DNA of 64,000 bases, taken from assembly GCA_040381035.1 (NCBI GenBank), contig JBEIHY010000004.1:9273-73272 (forward strand). Direction: 5' to 3'. Both the position numbers and the translations under genes were made by a program. The first letter of the stretch is position 1; the number at the start of each line of letters is the position of its first letter. Below, piece after piece: positions 34,744 to 44,323 of this stretch. The stretch comes from REEB506 sp040381035 (GTDB taxonomy: Bacteria > Pseudomonadota > Alphaproteobacteria > Caulobacterales > Aquidulcibacteraceae). The notes under the pieces are model-generated. The model ran no database searches and had not been told where the DNA came from. It saw nothing but the letters and a program-made list of their open reading frames with translations.

Positions 34744-36858
34744 ATGACGCTGAGTTCGGTAATCAGTTCCGGGTTGTCTGGCCTCAATGTCAGCCAACGC
34801 GGCCTGCAGGTGACCTCCGGCAACGTCACCAATGTGAATACGCCGGGTTATGCACGCGTCGACTTGGTGCAGGAATCGCGCTTTGGCGTAAACGGCGCAT
34901 CAGTCGGCGTTGAAGTGGCGACCGTGCGACGCGCAGCAGATCGGTTTCTTGCATCGGCGACCTATACGGCTACGGCGACCTTTTCTGCGCGCGAAGCGCG
35001 CGCGGATTTTCTCGATCGCGCGCAATTGTTGCTAGGGGATCCGAGCGCGGAGGGCTCGGTTTTCGACTCGATCCAGCGGGCGTTTGCGGCCTTCACCGGC
35101 CTCGGCGCCGAGCCGACATCCAGCGTGCGCCGATCCTCGACGGTCGGTCAATTGCAGTCTCTGTTGTCAAACATGGGTCGCGTTGGCGAAGACATTGAGC
35201 GCTTGCGGCTGGAAACAGACCAGCGGATCGGCGACGCGATCGGATCGATCAACGGCATTCTGGAAGGTGTCGCCAGTTTGAACACCGAGATCCAACGCGC
35301 GCAATTGAGCGGTGGAGATCCCTCAGCCGCCGCCAATGCGCAATCGCAATTGCTCGATGAGCTGGCCGGCTTGATGGACATACGGGTTTCCACAACCCTC
35401 GGCGGCGCGCTGGAAGTCCGCGCGGGGTCGGGCGAGATTCTCGTCGGCGCGCGGGCAGTGCGCCTGGTTCACGATCAAATCACAACCTTCTACGGGGCCG
35501 CGACCTCGATCGAGGTGGTTGATGAGAATGGCGGGCGACGACCCTTTTCGCCCAATCTCAGTGGCGGCGCTTTGGCCGGCCTGATTGAGGCGCGTGAAAC
35601 CGACATTCCACGCATCGCCGATCAGCTGGGGGCGATGGTCGGCGCGGTTGCGGATGTTTTGAACGCGGCCCACAATGCCAGCTCTGCGGCGCCGCCGCCG
35701 AGCGAACTCATCGGGCGAAACACAGGCCTGCTGGACAACGATCTGGTTGGCTTTCGTGGGCAAGTGCGGGTTGGCTTGATTGATGCCGACGGCGCGCTGC
35801 AATCGACGGCGTTGGTCAATTTTGACACCGCCGAGATCACCTTGAATGGCGGCTCGCCGGTCGCGTTTGCCGCGAGCGGGCCGAGCGCCACGATTGGGGA
35901 ATTGCGCGCCGCCCTGGGCGGTGTGCCGGGCCTGGGGGCGGACTTCACCGAAGGTGTGCTTTCCTTGCGGTCGACGTCCGGGGGCGGTGTTGCCGTTGCG
36001 CAGGGTGATCCGCCGGCGATGCGGGGCGGGCGCGGCTTCTCGCACTTCTTCGGGCTGAATGATTTGGTGCAACGTCAGCAACCTTTGGTGTTTGAGACCG
36101 GTCTGACGCCGGCCGCGCCCAGCTTCACGAGCGGTTCGATCACGTTTCGAATTCGCGATGGCAACGGCAATATTCTGCAAGACCGCAGTGTCGCAGCCGT
36201 TGGGCCGAGTTTGGGCGACATGGTTGCAGCAGTGAACAGCCCGGCAGGGCTTGGCGGGTTTGCCGTGATGGTCGGTCCCGATGCGGAAGGACGGGTGGGA
36301 CTGCAGCCGTCGTCTGGATATTCGATCGAAATCGCGGCGGACACGACCGTGCGCGGCAATACCGAAATGAATATGAGCAATCTGTTCGGACTGAGCGCCC
36401 TGAGCCGCTCTGGGCGGGCGATTGACATGAAACTCAATCCGAGAATCGCCGGCGCACCGGAGCGTTTGGCCCTGGCCCGGCCGGATTTGGACGCCGCCAT
36501 TGGGGCGCGGGTCCTGGAGCGCGGTGACGCCCGCGGCGCGCAAGCTCTGGCGAACGCCAGCACCGCCCAGATTCAATTTCCAGCGGCAGTGGGTCTTGGC
36601 TGGCAGACCACAACGTTGACGCAATACGCCGCCAATCTGGGCGCTGAAATTGGCCGCACGGCCGCAGACGCGGAGCGGATGCGCAATGCCGCCGAGCAGA
36701 TCCGATCGGTGGTTCGCGATCGCCGCAAAGAAAGCGAATCGGTGCAGTTGGATGATGAGCTGATGCGCATGTCGCAATACCAGCAGGGCTATGCGGCGGC
36801 GTCACGGCTGATTCAATCCGCCAAGGAAATGTACGACATTCTGTTGCAGATGGTGTAG
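34744..36858 (+). CDS. flgK: Flagellar hook-associated protein FlgK (HAP1)
   Basis: 704 residues. N-terminal motif SGLSGLNVSQRGLQVTSGNVTNVNTPGYARV is typical of FlgK, and the C-terminus (ESVQLDDELMRMSQYQQGYAAASRLIQSAKEMYDILLQMV) completes the D0 coiled coil. FlgK joins hook and filament. ATG 34744 with GAGGAG upstream is preferred to the adjoining GTG 34741. It is divergent from fliK and 32 bp ahead of flgL. Confidence 0.95.
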   Translation: MTLSSVISSGLSGLNVSQRGLQVTSGNVTNVNTPGYARVDLVQESRFGVNGASVGVEVATVRRAADRFLASATYTATATFSAREARADFLDRAQLLLGDPSAEGSVFDSIQRAFAAFTGLGAEPTSSVRRSSTVGQLQSLLSNMGRVGEDIERLRLETDQRIGDAIGSINGILEGVASLNTEIQRAQLSGGDPSAAANAQSQLLDELAGLMDIRVSTTLGGALEVRAGSGEILVGARAVRLVHDQITTFYGAATSIEVVDENGGRRPFSPNLSGGALAGLIEARETDIPRIADQLGAMVGAVADVLNAAHNASSAAPPPSELIGRNTGLLDNDLVGFRGQVRVGLIDADGALQSTALVNFDTAEITLNGGSPVAFAASGPSATIGELRAALGGVPGLGADFTEGVLSLRSTSGGGVAVAQGDPPAMRGGRGFSHFFGLNDLVQRQQPLVFETGLTPAAPSFTSGSITFRIRDGNGNILQDRSVAAVGPSLGDMVAAVNSPAGLGGFAVMVGPDAEGRVGLQPSSGYSIEIAADTTVRGNTEMNMSNLFGLSALSRSGRAIDMKLNPRIAGAPERLALARPDLDAAIGARVLERGDARGAQALANASTAQIQFPAAVGLGWQTTTLTQYAANLGAEIGRTAADAERMRNAAEQIRSVVRDRRKESESVQLDDELMRMSQYQQGYAAASRLIQSAKEMYDILLQMV

Positions 36859-36890
36859 CGCGCCGCGCGGCGCCGAGGAGTAGATCGTCC

Positions 36891-37826
36891 ATGAGCAGCA
36901 TCAGTGCGCGATTGAATTTTGAACGCCCGCAGATGGCGATTTTGCAAATGCAGCGCGATTTGTCGCTCCTGCAGCAGCAGATATCATCTGGCCAAAAGGC
37001 AGAAGACCTGAAGGGGTTTGGTCACAATGCCGGCCTTGTGGTCACGACCAGCGGCCTCCTCACCCAAACGGATTCCCGCTTGGCCGCCGCCAAGGAGTTG
37101 GATGGCCGGCTGACGCAACAGGACTGGTCGATGCAGCGCGCCGGCGATGCTGCAAAGACGCTGCGCTTGGACATCTTGAATGCGATCAGCGCCAATGACG
37201 GGTCCACTTTGGTCGTCGCGTTGGAAACCGCCTTTAAAGAAGCAACCGTCGCCTTGAATGGACAATGGCAGGGCGTTTACCTGTTTGGCGGCGAACGCAC
37301 GGACACCGCCCCGGTGGCGCCGCAGAGCGTTGAAGAATTGCTCGATGAGACGACCTATCCCACCGGCGCCGACTTTTTCCGGGCGTCCAACCGTAAGGCT
37401 GTGATTGATCTTGGCGACGGCGTGGTGATTGAAGCTGCGCCGCGTGCGGCAGAACTGGGTGCGACTTTGTTTGAGGGCTTGCGCGCCTTGAAGGAGGTGA
37501 TCGGCGCCGGCAACCGGCCTCCGTCCTCGCCGTTGCGGGAAGACCAGATCCGGGCGCTCAGTTCTGCGGCGGCGATCCTGAATACCGCTGGGGATGGTTT
37601 GTCGCTGGCCCAGGGCCGCAATGGCGCGACATGGAAGCAGATTGAAACCGAAACAACACGTCTGGAGAACCGCCTCAATCTGATCACCAATTTAAAGGGC
37701 GAGCGCGTCGACGCCAATCTGGCGGAATTGGCGATGCGGCTGTCGGAAATGCAGGTCCAGTACCAGGCGGCCGCGCAGACGTTTTCGCAGCTGCGCGATA
37801 TGTCGCTGTTGAACTATCTGCGCTGA
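36891..37826 (+). CDS. flgL: Flagellar hook-associated protein FlgL (HAP3)
   Basis: 311 residues with flagellin-type N-terminal (MAILQMQRDLSLLQQQISSGQKAEDLKGFG) and C-terminal (LAELAMRLSEMQVQYQAAAQTFSQLRDMSLLNYLR) coiled-coil domains and a short variable centre. Size and position after flgK identify it as FlgL rather than flagellin. Probably co-transcribed with flgK from the sigma-54 promoter. Confidence 0.92.
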   Translation: MSSISARLNFERPQMAILQMQRDLSLLQQQISSGQKAEDLKGFGHNAGLVVTTSGLLTQTDSRLAAAKELDGRLTQQDWSMQRAGDAAKTLRLDILNAISANDGSTLVVALETAFKEATVALNGQWQGVYLFGGERTDTAPVAPQSVEELLDETTYPTGADFFRASNRKAVIDLGDGVVIEAAPRAAELGATLFEGLRALKEVIGAGNRPPSSPLREDQIRALSSAAAILNTAGDGLSLAQGRNGATWKQIETETTRLENRLNLITNLKGERVDANLAELAMRLSEMQVQYQAAAQTFSQLRDMSLLNYLR

Positions 37827-37886
37827 GAAAAAACTGCTAAAGCCGCTGCTGTTCGCTTCGGGCCTTGACCCCGGGGGGAGGAGACC

Positions 37887-39029
37887 ATGATCGCAGCTAC
37901 TCTTCGGCGCGGCGCCAACAGCCTCGGCTTTGAAAAACCACCTGCCGAAACCCGTGTCGTCGCCGCTATGTCTGGCGGTGTTGACAGCTCGGTTGTTGCG
38001 GCCCTGCTGCATAGCCAAGGCTATGATGTTATTGGCGTGACGCTGCAGCTCTATGATCACGGCGCGGCGATCAATAAGCCGGGCGCCTGTTGCGCGGGGC
38101 AAGACATTCATGATGCGCGCCGCGTCGCCGATGCGATCGGCATTCCGCATTATGTTCTCGATTATGAGAGCCGCTTCAAATCCGACGTGATGGAGGATTT
38201 CGCCGATTCCTATCTGGCCGGTGAAACCCCGATCCCCTGCGTGCGGTGCAATCAAAGCGTGAAGTTCCGCGATCTTATGGCGCTGGCGCAAGATCTTGGC
38301 GCCGACTGCCTGGCGACTGGCCACTATGTGCAGCGCCAAACCGGCGCGCACGGTGCAGAACTGCACCGCGCCCATGACGGCGATCGCGACCAAAGCTATT
38401 TTCTGTTCGCCACCACGCCTAGGCAGCTCGATTATGTGCGGTTCCCGCTAGGCGGTATGGCGAAGCCCGCCGTGCGCGCGCTGGCGGATCGCTTTGGCTT
38501 GCGGGTTGCGGCCAAGCCGGACAGTCAAGACATCTGCTTTGTGCCGAGCGGCAAATATGCCGACGTCGTCGCGAAATTGCGCCCTGGCGCCATTGATCCG
38601 GGCGAGATCGTGCATGTCGATGGCCGTGTGCTGGGGCAACATGCAGGCGTTATCCACTACACGGTTGGCCAGCGCCGCGGCCTCGGCGTTGCCACGGGCG
38701 AGCCATTGTTTGTGACCCGTTTGGATGCCCAAGCGCGGCGCGTGATTGTCGGGCCGCGCGAAGCTTTGGCCGTGCAGCGGATTGCCTTGAAGGATGTCAA
38801 CTGGATCGGCGAACCTGTCGGAAGTGAAGACGATATCCACGACCGGCCCGTGCTGGTGCGGGTGCGCTCCACCCGCCCGCCGGTTCCGGCCCGCCTCGAT
38901 ACCAGGGCCGGCTGGTATGTGGTGCTTGACGACGCCGAGGAGGGCGTGGCGCCCGGGCAGGCGGCTGTTCTGTACGATGCGCAAACGCCGTCGCGCGTGC
39001 TGGGCGGGGGCTGGATCGCGCGGATTTAA
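37887..39029 (+). CDS. mnmA: tRNA-specific 2-thiouridylase MnmA
   Basis: Thiolates U34 in tRNA-Lys, -Glu and -Gln using ATP and persulfide sulfur. 380 residues. PP-loop AMSGGVDSS at 27-35, catalytic Cys118 (PIPCVRCN) and Cys217 (DICFVPSG), and the conserved GQRRGLGVATGEP region. A strong SD (GGGGGGAGGAG) lies upstream. It starts 60 bp after flgL but is a housekeeping gene unrelated to motility. Confidence 0.96.
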   Translation: MIAATLRRGANSLGFEKPPAETRVVAAMSGGVDSSVVAALLHSQGYDVIGVTLQLYDHGAAINKPGACCAGQDIHDARRVADAIGIPHYVLDYESRFKSDVMEDFADSYLAGETPIPCVRCNQSVKFRDLMALAQDLGADCLATGHYVQRQTGAHGAELHRAHDGDRDQSYFLFATTPRQLDYVRFPLGGMAKPAVRALADRFGLRVAAKPDSQDICFVPSGKYADVVAKLRPGAIDPGEIVHVDGRVLGQHAGVIHYTVGQRRGLGVATGEPLFVTRLDAQARRVIVGPREALAVQRIALKDVNWIGEPVGSEDDIHDRPVLVRVRSTRPPVPARLDTRAGWYVVLDDAEEGVAPGQAAVLYDAQTPSRVLGGGWIARI

Positions 39030-39048
39030 CGGACCGCGCTTGATCGAC

Positions 39049-39387
39049 ATGATCCGCCCGCTGCTGGCGCGCGTACGCACTTGCGGCCAACAGAGTGATG
39101 TCTCTGTGATGCACAGCGCGTTTGAAAACACGCCAGAAGTGTTGTGCGTGAAAGTGTTGGCGTTTGTGCTCGGCGTGACGTTCATCACGGGGGCGGTGGT
39201 CGCACTTGCAACCGGCAACGTCATACGTGGCGCTGTTCTGTTCGTGTTTGGCTGCTATATCACGGCCGCCAGCGCCTTGGGCCTGTTTCGCGGGGCTGGC
39301 GCCGATCGCGTGTTCGCTTCGGCCGGCTTTAGGGCCTTTGCCGGCCTTATTGCGCTGGCCGCGGCGTCCGGCGTGTTCGCCAGTTGA
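39049..39387 (+). CDS. Small predicted membrane protein
   Basis: Up to 112 residues with three hydrophobic segments (VLAFVLGVTFITGAVVALATG, GAVLFVFGCYITAASALGLF, FRAFAGLIALAAASGVFA) in the style of a small inner membrane protein. The start is uncertain: ATG 39049 or ATG 39109 (MHSAFENTPEVL). No family recognised. It lies between mnmA and the patatin gene on the same strand. Confidence 0.55.
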   Translation: MIRPLLARVRTCGQQSDVSVMHSAFENTPEVLCVKVLAFVLGVTFITGAVVALATGNVIRGAVLFVFGCYITAASALGLFRGAGADRVFASAGFRAFAGLIALAAASGVFAS

Positions 39388-39427
39388 GAGCGCTTTCATC
39401 AGTGCTCGATTCGCGCTAGCAGCATCT

Positions 39428-40522
39428 ATGGTGCGAAAAGTTCCTCGGAAGAAAATTCACTTGGCCTTGCAGGGTGGCGGCGCCCTCGGCGCCTATACCT
39501 GGGGCGTGCTTGACCGCATTCTGGAAGATGATCGTCTCACGCTTGGCGCCATTTCCGGCACAAGCGCCGGGGCGATGAATGGCGCGCTGCTGTGCGAAGG
39601 ATTTGCCGAAGGCGGGGCGCAAGAAGCGCGCGCCGCCTTGCGCCGATTTTGGGAAGGGATCGCGGCCTCCACAGCCGGCGGCGCTTTGAACGGATCGCCG
39701 GTCGCGGCCGTGTTTGGCGCTTTGGCCCCGCGCTGGGCGCAAACAGCTCTTGCCGCGCCGTGGCTGATGTGGCTCGATCTGATGTCGCGGGTGGCGAGCC
39801 CGTACGACGTCAATCCCCTCAATCTGAACCCGCTAAAAGAAGTGCTGGAGAAGCTCGTCGACTTCAATCGGGTGCGCACCTGCGATGCGCTGAAGTTGTT
39901 CGTCTGCGCCACTCATGTCGAAAGCGGCCGCGTGCGGGTGTTCACCAACAATGAGATGACAGCTGATCATGTCATGGCCTCAGCCTGTCTGCCCTTGTTG
40001 TTTCAAGCCGTAGAGATCGACGGCGAAGCCTATTGGGATGGCGGCTTTGTCGGCAATCCGGCCTTGTTTCCGCTATTTGAGGTTGCCGCCAGCCGCGACA
40101 TTGTTATTGTGCAGATCAATCCGATCGAGCGCCCAGGCGTGCCGAAAACCGCGCGCAAGATCATCGCACGGATGAACGAGGTGACGTTCAATTCCTCTTT
40201 GCTGGCCGAGCTGCGCGCGATCGATTTTGTTCGTCGCATGCTCGATGAAGGCAAGTTGGAGGAGGGCGTTTACAGACGACTTTTTATGCATGTCATCAGC
40301 GATGACGCAGCGCTCGTTCCACTGGGCGCCGGGTCCAGCCTGAACGCGACGTCCGACTTCTTTGAGCAGCTCTTTGCAATCGGCCGCATGGCGTGTGATC
40401 GGTGGCTGGATGAGCATTTTGACGATCTCGGCGCCCGCTCATCCGTCGATCTGCGCCGCATGTTTCAGGGCGAGGTCGGGCCGGTTGGCGCTGCGCCGGC
40501 GGCGCATCGACGAAAGAGCTAA
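39428..40522 (+). CDS. Patatin-like phospholipase family protein
   Basis: 364 residues. The oxyanion hole motif GGGALGAY at 16-23, nucleophile Ser46 in GTSAG and catalytic Asp in YWDGGFVGNP are all present, so the Ser-Asp dyad of patatin lipases is intact. No signal peptide is seen, implying a cytoplasmic or peripheral membrane lipid acyl hydrolase. ATG 39428 is chosen because the family core begins shortly after; the longer frame reads through the upstream small protein. Its stop is 4 bp from the stop of convergent gluQ. Confidence 0.87.
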   Translation: MVRKVPRKKIHLALQGGGALGAYTWGVLDRILEDDRLTLGAISGTSAGAMNGALLCEGFAEGGAQEARAALRRFWEGIAASTAGGALNGSPVAAVFGALAPRWAQTALAAPWLMWLDLMSRVASPYDVNPLNLNPLKEVLEKLVDFNRVRTCDALKLFVCATHVESGRVRVFTNNEMTADHVMASACLPLLFQAVEIDGEAYWDGGFVGNPALFPLFEVAASRDIVIVQINPIERPGVPKTARKIIARMNEVTFNSSLLAELRAIDFVRRMLDEGKLEEGVYRRLFMHVISDDAALVPLGAGSSLNATSDFFEQLFAIGRMACDRWLDEHFDDLGARSSVDLRRMFQGEVGPVGAAPAAHRRKS

Positions 40523-40526
40523 CAGG

Positions 40527-41345
40527 CTAGATCTTGAGCAAGCACCGAATGTCCTGCGGTGTTGCGCCGGCCGCGCGCATGGCGCGCAGGCTCGCTGCGC
40601 CATCGCGCTTGGCCAGCCGCTTGCCGTCTGCGCCAACAATCAAGCGATGGTGGCCATAGTCCGGATGCGGATAATCAAGCAGCGCCTGCAACAGAACATG
40701 CAAATGCGCGGCGGTGCGCAGATCTTCACCGCGGATGATGTGCGTGACGCCCGCCAAGGCGTCGTCATGCACACTGGCCAGATGATAACTCGCTGGCGCA
40801 TCCTTGCGCGCCAGTACGGCGTCGCCGAGCAGGTTGGGTTCGGCGCGCACGATGGCGCCATCCATGCGGATGTGCAGATCGCGTGTTTGGGGCAAATCCA
40901 AACATCGGTCCAACCAGAGCCGCCAGGCGAAAGCCTCGCCGGCGGCGAGGCGGGCGGCTTCTTCCGCCGCCGGCAATGGCTGGCCGCGAACCACATCGCC
41001 CAGCTCATGGGGCGCGTTGGCCGTGTTGTCTGCCAACTCTTTGCGCGTCTTGAAACAGCGATAGACCATGCCTTGCGCGATCAGTCGATCGAGAACAGCT
41101 TGATAGTCCTCCATATGCGCGCTTTGGCGGCGCACGGGCTCAGGCCAATGCAGGCCAAGCCAGGCCAGGTCTTCATAGATCGCGGCCTCAAATTCGGTGC
41201 GGGCGCGGGTTTGATCAATGTCTTCGATGCGCAAGACAAATGTTCCGTGTGCGCGCTGCGCGGCATCAAAGACGGTGAGCGCGGAAAAGGCGTGGCCGAG
41301 ATGCAGAAGGCCGGAAGGCGAAGGGGCAAAGCGGGTGACGAACAT
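40527..41345 (-). CDS. gluQ: Glutamyl-Q tRNA(Asp) synthetase
   Basis: 272-residue paralogue of the GluRS catalytic domain without the anticodon-binding part; it attaches Glu to queuosine 34 of tRNA-Asp. HIGH-like motif HLGH (RFAPSPSGLLHLGHAFSAL) and KMSKS-like DGKRLAKRDGAASL are present. The length, half that of GluRS, excludes gltX. It lies downstream of the broken histidine kinase on the minus strand. Confidence 0.93.
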   Translation of the reverse strand: MFVTRFAPSPSGLLHLGHAFSALTVFDAAQRAHGTFVLRIEDIDQTRARTEFEAAIYEDLAWLGLHWPEPVRRQSAHMEDYQAVLDRLIAQGMVYRCFKTRKELADNTANAPHELGDVVRGQPLPAAEEAARLAAGEAFAWRLWLDRCLDLPQTRDLHIRMDGAIVRAEPNLLGDAVLARKDAPASYHLASVHDDALAGVTHIIRGEDLRTAAHLHVLLQALLDYPHPDYGHHRLIVGADGKRLAKRDGAASLRAMRAAGATPQDIRCLLKI

Positions 41346-41386
41346 GGCGCAAGCATTGCCGCCTGCGGCGGCGCATTCAAGACCGT

Positions 41387-42787
41387 TCAGTGCAAACCCA
41401 AGCTGGAGCGGCGTTCGGCCATGATCTCGTTTCTCGCCGCAACGCGCAGCGGCGCTGCCGGCGCGATGTCGGGGCGCGCAAGAGCCATGGTCGGCGCCGC
41501 CGCGACCATCGGCGTGAAGGTTGAGCCCTTCTGCGGCATGCTTGCGACCCTGACGTCGCCGCCCATCTGGCGCGCCAAGCGGCGCGTGATCGCCAGGCCA
41601 AGACCTGTGCCGCCGAACTGCCGGGAGCCATCGGCCTGGATGAAGGGCTCAAACAGTCTGTCCATGGCGGCGTCAGAAATGCCGATGCCCGTATCGCTGA
41701 CCGTGACGCGCAGCAGCACTTGTCCATCTTCGCGCAAGCTGTCGACGACCACGTTAATGCGGCCATTGCTGGTGAACTTGCAGGCATTGGACCCCAGATT
41801 GAGCACGCATTGGGTGAGCCGTTGCGGGTCGAGCATGGCGTGACCGACGCCGGGCAAAATGATCATTTGCAGCGCACTGACGTTCTTGGCCGCAAGCGGG
41901 CGCAGCGTGTCTTCGATCTGGGCAAACAACGCCGGAACGTCTATGGGCTCCGGATTGAGCACAATGCGATCGGCTTCGAGCTTGGAGATATCGATCACAA
42001 CATTGATCAGGCCAAGCAGATGTTGGGCGCTGGCGCGAATGCGCATGGCGTCAGCGGCCGCAGGCAGACGCCCCTCGCAGATATCTTCGCCGATGATCTC
42101 GGCGTAACCAATCACGGCATTCAGCGGCGTGCGCAATTCGTGGCTCATCGTGGCGAGGAATTGGGTCTTGGCGGCATTGGCGTCATCGGCGGCCTGGCGC
42201 GCGGCCTTCTCGGTGTCGAGCGTGTCGAGCAGGATATTGCGATCCAGGGCGAAGATGGCGGAGGACACGACCGTCAGCCCCACGGCGACGAGCATGGCAA
42301 GGGTCTCCAGGCGAAATCCTGCACCCATCGCGATGGCGATGCAGAACAGAAAGATCGGCGCACTTAAGTGCGATAGCAGCAGTTTGCGTTGCTGGGCGCA
42401 GTAGACAAAACAATGCGTCGCGGTTCCGGTGATCCAAGCGAAGGCAATAAAGAGGGCAGCGGGCGAACCCTCCACAGCCAGTGCAAAGGGAAGCGCCGCG
42501 TAGATCGTCGAGCCGATCCAGCCTGAGATAATGGAGAGGCGGTTAACCTGTTGGGCTAGCGTTAGCTTGAGGTTGAGCGCAAGCTGGTCTGTCAGGTAGG
42601 CCCCAGCCTGCAGATCCTAGACGATCACGGCCGCGAGCCAGAACGCGACGAAGGGGAAGGGAAGCGCGACAAGCGCGACCAGGCTCGTCATCGCCGAAAA
42701 CGCGATCCGCGCCACTTGCCCGCGATCGGCGCGGTGCGTGTGTTCGGACAACGCCGCAGGAACAGGATTGCGCGCCACGTATTTCAT
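41387..42787 (-). pseudogene. Sensor histidine kinase interrupted by an in-frame TAG
   Basis: The open part (41387-42475, GTG start) has several transmembrane helices, HisKA with ATMSHELRTPLNAVIGYAEII and HATPase_c with NLGSNACKFT, DTGIGISDAAMDRLFEPF and GGTGLGLAI. In the same frame, coding character continues upstream to ATG 42787 (MKYVARNPVPAALSEHTHR, then a helix SAMTSLVALVALPFPFVAFWLAAVIV), broken only by TAG at 42617-42619 (minus strand). The intact gene would have about 465 codons. The remaining ORF could be translated from a weak internal GTG and keeps all kinase boxes. Alternatives are a sequencing error or a true nonsense mutation. Confidence 0.7.
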
Positions 42788-42821
42788 AGCATGACATGAC
42801 CACGAACCGCTTCAGGATATG

Positions 42822-44039
42822 TCATCCGTGTTCGGCTGAATTGCCGCTCAACTGGGCGGCGATTTCTGTCACCAGCCGCCGGGCGACGGCCATCTTGCCC
42901 ATGCGCGGCCAACGCTCCGGGGCGCTATTCGTCCGGATCAGGACGATTTCGTTTTCGTCGCCGCCCATCACATCGCCGGAAACATCATTGGCGACGATCC
43001 AGTCGCAGCCCTTCTTTTTGAGCTTGGTCTGGGCGTGGGTTTCGAGCTGGTCGGTCTCGGCGGCAAACCCGACGACGAGCTTTGGTCGCATCGCGCCGGA
43101 TGCGGACAATGTGGCGAGGATGTCCGGGTTTTCAATCAGCTTGATGGTCGGCAAGCCGCTTTTGGATTTTTTTAACTTTTGGCCTGCGGGCGCCTCGGGG
43201 CGCCAATCGGCGACGGCGGCAAGGCACACCGCAGCGTCGGCCGGAAGCGCTGCTTGGCAGGCTTTAAGCATTTGGTCGGCCGTTTCCACGCGCACAAGCT
43301 CCACGCCGGCCGGTGCATTGAGCGCCACCGGCCCGCTTACCAAAGTCACCCGCGCGCCAGCGCCGGCAAGCGCTGATGCGATCGCAAATCCCTGTTTGCC
43401 GCTCGAGCGGTTTGAGATGAACCGCACCGGATCGATCGGCTCTAAGGTCGGCCCGGCAGTGACCAGCACATGCTTGCCGGCAAGCGCGCGCGCCGCGCCG
43501 GCAAGCCGCGCAATGATCCGATCCCGGATCATTTCTGGTTCGGCCATGCGGCCGGGGCCAAATTCGCCGCACGCCATGGCGCCGACGTCCGGGCCAATCA
43601 TCTCCACGCCATCGGCTTTGAGTTGGGCGAGGTTGCGCTGGGTTGCCGGGTGGCGCCACATGCGCACATTCATCGCCGGCGCCATCAGCACCGGCTTGTC
43701 CGTGGCGAGCAGGGTGGTGGAGGCGAGGTCATTGGCAAGGCCGTGGGCGGCTTTGGCCATCAAGTCGGCCGTGGCGGGTGCGACTACAACCAGATCAGCG
43801 CTGCGCGACAATTTGATATGGCCCATCTCGGCCTCATCGGTGAGGTCGAACAGGTCGGTATAAACCTTGTCTTCCGTTAACGATCCGAGCGACAGCGGGG
43901 TGACGAAGTGCGCGCCTGCCTTGGTCAAGATACTCCGGGTTCGGACATTCGCCTTCGCGAGCAGCCGGACAAGCTCCAGGCTTTTATAGGCGGCGATACC
44001 GCCGCCGACGATGAGGAGGATCTGAGCGGGCTGGGTCAT
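42822..44039 (-). CDS. coaBC: Bifunctional phosphopantothenoylcysteine decarboxylase / phosphopantothenate-cysteine ligase
   Basis: Two consecutive steps of coenzyme A synthesis. 405 residues. N-terminal flavin-dependent CoaC domain with GGGIAAYKSLELVRLL, SADLVVVAPATADLMAKAAHG and APAMNVRMW; C-terminal CoaB domain with VTAGPTLEPIDPVRFISNRSSGKQGFAIA and a conserved AVADWRPE. The ATG overlaps the stop of the upstream ParE-type toxin gene (ATGA), so an essential gene is translationally coupled to a toxin. Confidence 0.96.
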   Translation of the reverse strand: MTQPAQILLIVGGGIAAYKSLELVRLLAKANVRTRSILTKAGAHFVTPLSLGSLTEDKVYTDLFDLTDEAEMGHIKLSRSADLVVVAPATADLMAKAAHGLANDLASTTLLATDKPVLMAPAMNVRMWRHPATQRNLAQLKADGVEMIGPDVGAMACGEFGPGRMAEPEMIRDRIIARLAGAARALAGKHVLVTAGPTLEPIDPVRFISNRSSGKQGFAIASALAGAGARVTLVSGPVALNAPAGVELVRVETADQMLKACQAALPADAAVCLAAVADWRPEAPAGQKLKKSKSGLPTIKLIENPDILATLSASGAMRPKLVVGFAAETDQLETHAQTKLKKKGCDWIVANDVSGDVMGGDENEIVLIRTNSAPERWPRMGKMAVARRLVTEIAAQLSGNSAEHG

Positions 44040-44323
44040 GGGAAGGGTCTATCCATGCGACCATAAAAGATGGGCAACACCAAAATCGTATCGCCGACCA
44101 ACCGGTAAAGAATGATATCGGGTGTGCGCGGAACTGGTTTCTCGCGATAGGGAGCTAATTCCACCCTTCGCTCCATGCAAGGATGTTCTGACAAAAGAAG
44201 AATGGACCTTCCGATGGCGCTGATCACCTTGTCCGCGGCGCCGGGCGAAGAAGTGCGCCGGTTTGCTTCGATGGCGGTCAGATCGTCGCGAGCGTCGCCG
44301 CCAAGCGCGACTGTTAGGGCCAT
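44036..44323 (-). CDS. RelE/ParE family toxin
   Basis: 95 residues. The pattern ARDDLTAIEANRR, a helix KVISAIGRSILLLSEHP, ERRVELAPYREKPVPRTPDIILYRLVGDTILVLPIFYGRMDRP fits the ParE/RelE fold (two helices then a four-stranded sheet, with the typical P-x-I-x-Y-R strand). Toxins of this family poison gyrase or cut mRNA; which one is not readable. The ATG lies 10 bp inside the extended antitoxin frame upstream, and the stop overlaps coaBC. Confidence 0.82.
   Translation of the reverse strand: MALTVALGGDARDDLTAIEANRRTSSPGAADKVISAIGRSILLLSEHPCMERRVELAPYREKPVPRTPDIILYRLVGDTILVLPIFYGRMDRPFP

Noticed and set aside
35323..36777. 484-residue minus-strand ORF inside flgK
   Set aside because: Shadow ORF produced by codon bias; flgK on the plus strand has clear domains.
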